Positions 48,840-58,639 of a stretch of 64,000 nt of DNA are shown here, one piece after another. The notes under the pieces were generated by a model. It searched no databases. It was not told the origin of the DNA and saw only the letters and a program-made list of their open reading frames with translations. Each line of letters begins with the position of its first letter. Position 1 is the stretch's first letter. This stretch comes from Steromphala cineraria. Lineage: Eukaryota; Mollusca; Gastropoda; Trochida; Trochidae. The stretch spans positions 86,086,464-86,150,463 of the forward strand of contig OU744721.1 in the NCBI GenBank assembly GCA_916613615.1, in the 5' to 3' direction. The translations under genes and the position numbers were made by a program.

Positions 48840-49560
48840 TTTCCATCTTTTCTACCCTGCATACACGTTTCAATCGTTGCAAGTTTACTAGTTAGTGTCA
48901 TGTCTTCATTCAAATGTTCTTCTAAACATTTTCTGGCTTCTATATATATATAAAATAAAAAATCGAATTAATCAGTGACGTTTTTGATCAATGATGATTA
49001 CACCTGCCAGATTTGCTTTTTTCAAGACCTTTCATCCTTTCATCTAGCTCTTGATAGATTGATACGAGGGATAAACTACACATCTACTGATACAGTTACA
49101 TTGTCGGGGTGAATGATCTTTGATAACTCTTACAGAATCTTGTATATGCAGTGTGTAAAGTCTATTTGGAACTTTTTCCCTAACAAATATAATGTTTTGA
49201 TTAAAATTGTTAAGTTCATTGCATAAACGTAATATATTTTACGCCTTTTTACCTTTAATAAATGACCTTTATAAAAATGAGTCATCATCACCTTTATTCG
49301 TGGATGGATTTTTTGTCTATGTATAATCAATTTTGCAAATGTTGACTTAAATCGACTAACCAAATGTTAATGGATACATGTGTACATAACACATACAGAA
49401 AGCACTACCGTCCAGCGGCGAAAGCATTTCTAATAAAAGCTTACAAAGTAGAACTTCCCTAAAATTTGTGAAGGTTCCTAATTATAGTAAAGTAATAGAA
49501 TAATTTATTATAGAAGGATTGTTCTTGACTTCCAGAGGTGACAACCTTTAACAAGACCTA
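48840..49560. repeat. Duplicated block S8' and following AT-rich sequence
   Basis: Shares TCTACCCTGCATACACGTTT, CACCTGCCAGATTTGCTTTT-like and TATATGCAGTGTGTAAAG with 43720-44130. Nothing coding is recognised. Confidence 0.6.
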
Positions 49561-49784
49561 GGATAAAAGGCTTTAACGGTGCTTAAAGATATTGCCGTTA
49601 ACTGCAATAAAGACAGTGAGTAATATAAAGGAAGATATTTGGCTACAATTTAATGATCTCCCATTAACAATGAACACTCTCGGGATCTCAACCGATTCAC
49701 TATGGTTGATGTAGTCCTTAATCATCATCGTTGGTGGCTTAATACAGAGACCTTGAAGTTCACAATATAAATACAAACAAGAAC

Positions 49785-50032
49785 AGGGTGACTTCTTTAA
49801 GAGGCGTTTTAGAAGTTGGAATAACAATAATGCAGAGGAATATATGGATGACAACTTCTTTGTTCATTGTATGCGACGTTTCGACACAGATTCTTGTGTC
49901 ATTCTCAAACAAAGAGAGAACGACACAAGAATCTGTGTTCTCTGCTTGAGAACGACACAAGAATCTGTGTCGAAACGCCGCATACAATGAACAACGAAGT
50001 TGCCATCCATATATTCCTCTGCAATACAGAAC
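49785..50032. mobile_element. Penelope-like terminal fragments in inverted orientation (copies 2 and 3)
   Basis: The left half carries GGATGACAACTTCTTTGTTC and GCGACGTTTCGACACAGATT. The right half is its near reverse complement: CTTGAGAACGACACAAGAAT, TGTGTCGAAACGCCGC and GAAGTTGCCATCC. Between them a partial third AACGACACAAGAATCTGTG unit is repeated. They are the same family as 26450-26545. Confidence 0.5.
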
Positions 50033-50039
50033 ATGGTGC

Positions 50040-50679
50040 TTACCCGAGAGTTGGTCTATCTTTCTCCAATCTTTTGTTATCTTTCAAAAGACTCAGCACG
50101 GACTTTTCTTATCTGTTTAGAAGTCAATATTCACACATTGGAGTATTATATCTGTAAATGTAATCATGAAACGATAATGCATTTCACTTCGGACCAATTT
50201 TATAATCGAATATCTAGCAATTAAGTCATTAGAAATGTATTCATTGAAGTATAATATCCCTAATAAGCATAAGATGATTATGACAGTCATGGCTACATAT
50301 CGTTATTACTTTGTGTACAAACTTTCAAAAAATCATTAAGTGGAACAATGTTTGTTAATTTGTAATTGGAAAATAAAATTCTAAGTGGTATAAAATAAGT
50401 GGAAATAAATGATAACAATACAATCAGGTTTCAGCAATAGTTAATAAGAGAAAGAGAACTTTTACTATTCAATTTACTACGATTGGAATTGATGGAAACT
50501 GTATAGGAAACAATCTGAAAATAGGTATCAGAATGACTTTGTCTAAGAAGATTTCAATCAAAGTCTGAAAAAACCACGTTGCCTATTATTGTGTCATTCA
50601 ATTGATCCCACACAGGGTGCATCGTGAAGTTCAATTGTGTTGTACCTCAGTGTGCAGAAATATAGCATTGTATGTGTGG
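50040..50679. other. No feature recognised
   Basis: AT-rich sequence between the Penelope-like fragments and the next foldback element. The short frames here show no known domain. Confidence 0.4.
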
Positions 50680-51043
50680 TTAAAAGAGCAGTAGGACGTT
50701 TTTAGGGGGAATATAAGGTGATGTCAGGATTATTAAAATTAATGGTTTCAATTGACAGACAAGTTATTTAAACTAAATGGAGCAGTAGTAATTCAAATAC
50801 ATAACGTAAAGTTTCGCCATGCGATTCCTTTTTCTTTAAAAAATTGAATTAAAGGTGTTCACACAAAAAGGCCGCCAATGGATTTTATGTGAATCTTCAT
50901 ACTTTGTCCTCTGACTATGGATGATTGGTTTGTGTAATAGGATGTTTGACACTGTCAAGATAATACATTTAGCATTCACTTACATTTATCAGTGAAAAAT
51001 ATAGAATATAAAATTATCAAAAAACGTGCTACTGCCCCTTTAA
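50680..51043. mobile_element. Foldback element, family A (copy 6)
   Basis: 364 bp from TTAAAAGAGCAGTAGGACG to CGTGCTACTGCCCCTTTAA. The interior (CGCCATGCGATTCCTTTTTC, AAAGGCCGCCAATGGATTTT) is almost identical to copy 5, so the two arose recently from one source or by gene conversion. Confidence 0.85.
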
Positions 51044-51093
51044 ATACTGTGGTTAACAGGAACGTAAAGTGGATGTGTTTTATGCAAGTTAGA

Positions 51094-51195
51094 GGGGGTC
51101 TCCAACTTCTAATTTTTAACTTCCAGTGTTTTACAAGCGAGGCCCTCTCCGACCCTCTCGGGGCCTCGCTAATAAAACACTGGAAGACCCCCTTT
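51094..51195. repeat. GC-rich nested hairpin of about 100 bp
   Basis: Three nested pairings: AGGGGGTC/GACCCCCT outside, CTTCCAGTGTTTTA/TAAAACACTGGAAG next, and GCGAGGCCC/GGGCCTCGC inside, around CTCTCCGACCCTCTC. Base composition differs sharply from the surroundings. Confidence 0.8.
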
Positions 51196-51199
51196 AACT

Positions 51200-53640
51200 A
51201 TTGGTTATGAAATCTTATATGAAAAAACTTTATAAAAAGAAATAATGCAATTTATGCAATTTATATACAAATACGATATGTTCACCTGGATGCAGCCCTA
51301 GTGTAAATCAATCACCAGCACAATACAATTTCCCGGTGTCACCTTAAATTGAAACTGATTTGTTTTATGACGAATCACATAGCCAACAGTTTAGTACTAC
51401 TTTTTATTACAGTTTTTTTTCAGAGCTGTATTCTTTGTGATCCTAAAATGTATTTACATGATATCTTGGGAAAAAAAAAACTGAAAAAGGACTCGTATGT
51501 TAAATAAATCAGCTGTTGTTGGCAATTTGTTTGTTGTTGTTTTTTTTAAGAATAAAAGAAGACAAGGTATTTTGCGGATGATCAACTTCTTAATTTATGA
51601 CAATTGCAACGTTTCTAGCATGTAGAAGAGTGGAGAGGTAGAGCAGAGCAGTTTCTTATGACAATGGTAAAATATACTTTGTATATTGCATTTGCCCCGA
51701 ATGGATAAAATATTTCTTAGAATACCCCACAAAATTTTTCCTCGCCATGGGTATTTGATAATAAAGACACAGAATTACAGAAAATACTTTTTTTTGATTA
51801 TCCTTTCTGAAATTAAAAACGAATTAAATCTTGAATCTTACTGCGACATCTAAAACACATCGAGTATTTTAAAACACATCGAGTATTTTTAAGTCACGCT
51901 GTCTATTCGAAGGACACCACGGATAAATTTGTAACGAGCCGTGAGTTTAACGGGTCACATATGATCGAGAAGTATCGACTTTTGAGGGAAAGTATCATTT
52001 TTGAGCCAATCGAGTTTGTATAGTAACATTAGCAAGGTTTGAAGTGATAATGATCGAAAACCGGACATTGACACGCGTCAATCAGTCAAATGTATCTTTG
52101 GAAACTCATATACAGCATTCAGAATGACACTTACACTGTTATAGAATGTTTATTAAAAATATGAATTTATCATATAAGTGTCATTTAGCAATGAACATGT
52201 GAGATGTTTTGAATTTATATAATTAATATTCCATCCTAAATCGTTGCAAAGCAAAACAATATGTGTAGAAAATCGCAGTGTGGCTTTTTATGAATTCTTT
52301 TATCAAATGTCAAGTATGTGAAAAAGAGAAAGTTAAACAAAAACTGTGAATAGAAAATGAAATGATGCAAATCATTCTTATAGACAGTGTGGACATTTAT
52401 AACATTTAATCTTTATAACTTTATAACCAATCGAAGTTACTTTTATTTATTAACCAAAACTTCTTTATTGAATGCCAAAAGTTGTACCTTTATCATATTT
52501 TAACGAATCCAAATTATTATTTAACTTATTTCACCTAGTATCTGCTATATCTGCTTTCCCTCAACTCCCGTGAAACACTTTTAATGATGTTTTTACCAAT
52601 TTGTTTTAATAGTAAATGCATGCGAAAAACGATACGTAAAGTATAATTATGTAAAAAGTAAACGAAAATAATCTTTTGTTAGAATCAATGTTTCAACAAG
52701 AATAGTTAGACTGCCTACTTCCTTTTGATGTTGATAATGTTTTTGCGAAGTAAAACTAATAAAACATCTTTGTGAAGAACATGAACCGATTTTTTTTATC
52801 AAAGTTCTAAGAGTTTTTAGTTAGAAAATGAAATCATTGCGACAGCTGTGAAATTTCAAAGCAAAGTTTTAAAAAGGAAATGCGAGGGCGTTGTTTTGAA
52901 TTATGATAATAGATATTTCACAGAGGGAGGTAGAAAAGAGAATAGTGTTGATTAGAACATAATTAAAAAGAAAATTGGAAGGGCTTGATATAAGGTTAAA
53001 ATTTGCTCTTATAGATCGGGATATTTAGTGTGCGCATATAGAAAACAACAAAACGTATTGATGTACATTGTTGGTTATTTTTAAACGAAAATCTCGTTGT
53101 CCTTACATCTGTGTTTCATCTTTTTTATTATTTCCAGCTTGAGTAAGTGGATAAAACAGAGTGTAATAAAAGAGCGATATCTATACCAAAGTATTGTTTT
53201 GACGACAGGAGGGAAAATGAGGGCATTTTTAAGGATATTGAACATACAAAACGTCTATTTACTTTCATCAAATCGTGTGTATCACTTGCTTGATAACGAT
53301 TTTGATTTTGTGTGCCGAAACAACAGAAACAAAACATATTGGTTATAAAGATGAAATTTACTGATCATAGAACCTTTTCGTCATACTTGATAAGAAACCA
53401 ACTGTCTGGTTTGGCTGTTTCCTTTTTTATACAAATGTGTGATAAACAACAATACCAGAATACCAAAATACAAATTCCAAACTTGAAACATGAAACTTTA
53501 TCTCAATGAATTGTTTATAATTATACTGCTACATAATGAATCTATCATGAAAAATAACTTTTTATGAAATATATCTATACTGACTTGTCAGACAACTTTT
53601 TCATAGAGTTAACTTATATTAAGGTGTATCGAACTCATCA
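51200..53640. other. AT-rich stretch with half of a foldback element, no gene recognised
   Basis: At about 51890-52120 a sequence including TGATCGAAAACCGGACATTG and GACACGCGTCAATC matches the right half of the element at 55910-56382 in the opposite orientation. Around 52790-52870 lies a relative of 44725-44800 (block S9, with GCGACAGCTGTG). Confidence 0.5.
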
Positions 53641-53669
53641 CTAAAATGACACCTACAACACCTGTCAAA

Positions 53670-53990
53670 TGAAGTACGTTTTCATAACTACATTTACTTC
53701 GAATGAGACCCTCTTCACCATTTTACCAATTTACACTATTTCGTCTCATTGTGTATTTCCTTCCCGTCATCCGTCCCATCACCTTCAGACATCAGCTCTA
53801 CCCTGATCACCGAGGCGTATAAACTGCTATTACCATGCTGAAGAGGTCTCCGTGCTCCTCTGGGAATCAGCGCTTCAATTTACATAATGGGAGACAATGC
53901 TCCTTCAAGCAGAAATATTCCCGTCTCATGTCTGCTTCAAAGACATTGCAAAAGCCTGCTGATATTGGATTGTAACATTTCTTCATCCTT
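53670..53990 (+). repeat. Four-copy conserved segment, copy 4, with shared upstream flank
   Basis: Core at about 53779-53935. The flank 53670-53785 matches that of copy 2 at 42225. Orientation is the same in all four copies. Confidence 0.8.
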
Positions 53991-54132
53991 TAAATCAATG
54001 TTTATTTCATTGCGATAGCATACTAAGGAGTTTGGTTTAAGGAAAATTCATGTCAACTTTAAGTCAATTGTGAGGAAATGGTGAACGATTCCTGTGACGT
54101 TGAATCTATTAATACAATAAAGACATCCTTCA

Positions 54133-54395
54133 CAGGGGCAGTAGCACGTTTTTTGATAATTTTATATTTTAAAATTTTCACTGATAGTTGTTGCTACTGG
54201 TTGCTAAATGTATTATTTTTATAGTGTCAAAAATGTCATAACACAAACCAATTATTCATAGTCAGAGGACAAAGTATGCAGATTTAACTAAAATCCATGA
54301 GCGGCCATTTTGTGTAAGAAAAAGGAACTGCAGGGCTAAACTATGCATCATATATTTGAATTATTACTGCTCCTTTTAGTATAAATACATTGTAA
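54133..54395. mobile_element. Foldback element, family A (copy 7, truncated)
   Basis: Left end AGGGGCAGTAGCACGTTTTT and an interior with AAGAAAAAGGAACTGCAGGG and TTATTACTGCTCC. The right inverted repeat is missing. Confidence 0.75.
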
Positions 54396-54727
54396 GGTTT
54401 GATGTGAAGAAAATGCATGGCAACATTTTAATATTGTAAAAGCTTTTTGACATTTTATTTGGAAATGATTCGTCACCTCAGTGTTTATACTGTGTCAGTT
54501 CAATCTCATACAGATCACGACTTAACCTACTTGCCTGGAATAAGAGAATACGACAGGGCAACAATTTAGAGAAGTGTCACGCTACCAAAAATGTTTTCAC
54601 TAGGAAGTGCATATCCTTCCAATCTACCTGTTTTACTTTACATATAGAACATATTGAAACGAACGTTCATAACCACAGAGAACTTTAATAATGATCTGTG
54701 CTCTCAGAGGATCGCAACACGCAATGC

Positions 54728-55113
54728 TAAAATGGGCAGTAGCATGTTAAATTATTTTTTTAATTATTCATTATTTTTAATGTTTTACTGATAATTGTAT
54801 GTTAATGCTAGATGTATTATGTTGATAGCGTGAAAAATCTCATCACACAAACCAATCTTCTATAGTCAGAGAGCAAATGATATATGATATATGATATATG
54901 ATATATGATATATGATATATGATATATGATATATGATGTAATGATATACATAAAGTCCATATTAAACACATTTAATTAATTTTATGCTGAACTTTACATT
55001 ATAAATTTGATTTATTACTACTTCATTTAGTTTAGATACATTGTCTTTTAATTGAAACCATTTATTTTCGTTTTCCTGGCATCACCTTACCCGCCTTGCT
55101 TCTGCCCTTTTAA
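54728..55113. mobile_element. Foldback element, family A (copy 8, diverged)
   Basis: Starts AATGGGCAGTAGCATG and ends CTTGCTTCTGCCCTTTTAA. It is the most diverged copy and carries an internal (GATATAT)n expansion at 54878-54940. Confidence 0.7.
54878..54940. repeat. (GATATAT)n microsatellite
   Basis: About eight 7-bp units inside foldback copy 8, absent from the other family members, so it expanded after insertion. Confidence 0.9.
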
Positions 55114-55909
55114 GATAAAACGATACGAAAAACCTAACAATGGCTATGGTGTCATATCAATAACTCTTTCTTACCCTTTATATTGTAAATTGATAATAAA
55201 TCTATAAAACAATGATATGGTTTATTACTTAGTTAAATTATAGTTGCTTGACATTTAACCCGACACCATCTCTGATATCAAGCTATTCTGCTTTTGGTCT
55301 CGGTGATTAATCTCAATGATATCCATCGTGTCAGAGGATATTGTCAATCATATTGCATTTGATACCTCTATAAAGAGCGATATATTTGTATAAATACTTG
55401 TCTAAGTTTACTACAACAGTAGTTAATGGTTAACTCTGAATGCCATTGGTCTCACTAACCAGTAATCATTGATGGCATTATTTGGTTTTAATGTTTGATT
55501 ATTAATGATAAGATATCTTACCCTTCATTTAGATGAGATATAAAATTATAAATGACCTTCCGATGGTATATTTTTTTATCATAATTGTTGATGAGACATA
55601 CTGAAATAACGCTATTAGTATGTGCTATAGCACTTAGTCGGGAAGTTGAGAGACCTAACGAAGTCGAAAGATAGGATAAACATAACACTGAAATATGGTA
55701 CTTTTAAATAAAGTTGTCGATATGAAAGCAGTGAAGCAGTTTTTATAGTTTGGGAAAACGGATCTACAATAATAATAACTTAAATCAACGTAGAAGTGTA
55801 AACTTCATTTCCATTTGACTTCCTGAAGTGATAGAGATCGGGACTTGCACAATATTGGTGTCAGCAACACAACGACTGTAAAATGTGCACAAGTTACCCC
55901 AAGTATCCG

Positions 55910-56382
55910 TTAAAGGGCCACTCCTTGAGTTTCAACACAGATTGTTTTTCTTTGAAACGAATGAAAATGGCATGATTGATGATGTAAATTAAAAAAATCT
56001 CGCATATTCATCCCTAAAAAGAAATTTTATTAAAAATTCTTGTTTTAATGAAAATCTTATAACGGTCATTTATATTTGTGGAAGCCAAATTCACACGTCT
56101 AATTTACATGAATACTAGTTATATAACCTATCAAACATTATCAACCCATAACAGTAATTCTGACTGCGGTTGATACGTTTCTAAAATTATGTTTGACCGA
56201 TTGACACGCGTCACTGTCCGGTTTTCGATCATCATAACGACTTCAACCCTTCCTAGTGTTACTATACAACGTCGACTGTAAAATGATACTTTCCTACAAC
56301 AGTCGATACTTATCAATCAAATGACACCATATATAGTGTTTAGCATATGTGGCTCCCAACAACTCACGGAGTGGCTCTTTAA
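55910..56382. mobile_element. Foldback element, family E
   Basis: Ends TTAAAGGGCCACTCCTTGAG and CTCACGGAGTGGCTCTTTAA, about 473 bp, TTAA at both ends. The right half is also found, inverted, at about 51890-52120. The terminal TTAAAGGG recalls family A, so both may have used the same transposase. Confidence 0.75.
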
Positions 56383-56389
56383 GGCCAAT

Positions 56390-57070
56390 GAAACACTAAA
56401 ATCAAACGAATTCTGGACACTTTATTATTTGACGCATTTGAATCTGTTGGACCAAAGGCAACGTTTATCAAAGAGACTAAACAATCCTGTATTCAATACA
56501 ACTATACATACCACAATATTATTTGAACCACAATAACAACACATTGAAAGAATGCACTTTATGAAAATCAAATTTTCAAAATTATTGATTCAAAGCACGA
56601 GTATTCTAACAGTAATTCGATTTAGATAATTTGCCTTCAGGAGAAAGATGGAGTTTTCAAATTGATTAATGCTGATGTAATGAAGATAAAACTGTTTGAC
56701 TACACTCTTGCATGGGTAACAAAGCATTGCAATGTTTTTTAACCCACAAGCTACGGCCAAATCAGTAAATGTCGACCGATTTTAGCAAAGAATAGGGTCG
56801 AATTGACATCTTGTACGGTTTTCGATAGTAAACTGTCATCGTCAATTTTCAATATTTGAAGACGTCAGTTCAATATAATCTGGTCAAAGATCTATTTAGT
56901 TACCTGGTCTGTTTGTGAGATAACACTGTGGCATCTGGGATTCATGAACCATTCTAAATGGACTGCTGAATTATAAAATGAACATTTTACCTTTTTACCT
57001 TCCTGACTCTTACGATGTTATATATCTATCAATTTCTCTTTCTTCCCACATAATTACCCAACTACCCATT
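56390..57070. other. No feature recognised
   Basis: AT-rich sequence. The only nearby frames are short and unconserved. Confidence 0.4.
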
Positions 57071-57071
57071 T

Positions 57072-57123
<52 letters not shown>
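57072..57123. repeat. (ATCT)n microsatellite
   Basis: About twelve uninterrupted CTAT units. Confidence 0.95.
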
Positions 57124-57134
57124 ATCTACATGAA

Positions 57135-57225
57135 AGACATAGGATGGACAACTTCTTTATTTGACAGTAGCGGCGTTTCGGTATAGATCCTTATATTGTT
57201 TTCAAGCTAAAGCATTTGGGGGAAC
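57135..57225 (-). mobile_element. Penelope-like terminal fragment (copy 4)
   Basis: On the minus strand it reads GCTTGAAAACAATATAAGGA, TCTATACCGAAACGCCGC and AATAAAGAAGTTGTCCATCC. This is the same order of motifs as the 26.45-kb copy with a different stem sequence. Confidence 0.45.
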
Positions 57226-57229
57226 AATG

Positions 57230-58040
57230 AGGGGTACAGCGCTCTATACATTTGCGGTATGATAATAAATTAACAATGACAAAAACAGCAGGATAAGGTA
57301 ACAATACATCAAAGGATAACTTTCAAAAAAACTAAGGTACCTCGTAATTTAATAATACTACATATATGTATTGCAGAAAGAAAAATCCTATTTAAAACAT
57401 TCATAGACCGCATGCCTCTTTCGGGAAATGTCAGAATGTTTTCTTGGCTTGCATCCTATATATGTTGCGTCAATAAGGATACTCAGGTAGAGTAGCGGTA
57501 CTGCATTGTCAGTAATGTAATGCCTATTAGTACATATTCTGTTTTTATATGTGAAATGAAACTACGATCCGCTTAAATAGTTTCAAACGTTTTGACTAGA
57601 AAGTATTTTTTAGAAAATGGTTACCAATAAAAAACTACTCAAATGATGATATTGGTACTACCACATACTTTTCAGTTGCTGTATACTGTTGATTAATATT
57701 TAATGATAGGTCTAGGGAAATGGTTTCTAACGTCAAGGGAAAGATTAATGTAAGTGATGTGCCTTTTGCCTGGCGTGCATAAATACATAGCATGAGTCAA
57801 AAAACGACATTATGTGATTACATAAGGTAAGAAATACAAAAATGAAAGATGTACTTATTAACCAGCATTGAAATTCCTTCCATTTAATGTGCTAATCAAA
57901 TATATATTGCAGCCAATTCCTTATTAAGAGGGAATTAAAGCAATAAGAAGAAACAGGAGGAGTCGCCCAGTCTGGTGCAACATGAATGCAACTCAACTAA
58001 ATGACAGTGATTCGACATGTGAATCTCCAAGTTTGAATAT
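57230..58040. other. No feature recognised
   Basis: AT-rich intergenic sequence leading into a GC-richer stretch. Confidence 0.4.
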
Positions 58041-58560
58041 CACTGAATCGATGCCGCTAGTGTAGGGCCGTCTCCATCTGCTATGTAGCACCTGCTACTA
58101 GGGAAATAGTTGCAAATATTCACAAGCCGTGTATTAGCAACTGTCAGGGCTGTGAGCCCCTCAACCCGACGTGAAAGCCACTTCTGCACATTCAAGCTGC
58201 TGCAAAAAGCTATCATTTCATCGGATCGCGGCTCCACTGTGACGACGAGCCGTTCACGCTCCCCCTCCTCCCGCTATCGCCCCCCTCAGCGTTCTCATCC
58301 GTTTCACAGTCTCTGTCAGTTAGCTCAGGGATTTGATTCAGGTTGCTGTCGTCTGCTCAGCCAGATTTGCGCCTCCATACACAGAAGAGCTGTCGTCTGG
58401 CCGCACCAGTTGAGACGGGCTGACCGATACTTACGTCTGCTTCAGGTACCCGTGACAGGATGACCATGTGACGTCACTATCTCTTATGACAGCTGTCTAA
58501 TTAAGAGGACGGAGGGAGGCTATTGCCGCTACTGTGTGTGAGAGAGAGAGATTGAGAGAT
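58041..58560. promoter_or_regulatory. GC-richer, CpG-containing stretch, possible promoter/5' UTR
   Basis: Base composition rises well above the surroundings, with pyrimidine-rich CTCCCCCTCCTCCCGC and several CpGs, and it ends with a GAGAGAGAGAG tract just before the possible first exon at 58622. Frames are open on both strands across it (plus 58110-58463, minus 58040-58237), a common effect of high GC. No protein family is recognised. Confidence 0.35.
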
Positions 58561-58621
58561 AGAAGAACGTGGACCAGCCACAATCACCGACAATGATAAG
58601 GCCGAGCATGGAGCTATAGAC

Positions 58622-58639
58622 ATGGGATTCCTAGATAAG
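58622..58639 (+). CDS. Possible first coding exon of a downstream gene (MGFLDK...)
   Basis: ATG GGA TTC CTA GAT AAG is followed at once by the strong donor GTATGT. It lies downstream of the GC-richer stretch and a GA-rich tract. Two shorter upstream ATGs (ATGATAAG, ATGGAGCTATAG) would give immediate stops. Six residues are too few to name a protein, and no second exon was recognised to the right edge. Confidence 0.3.
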
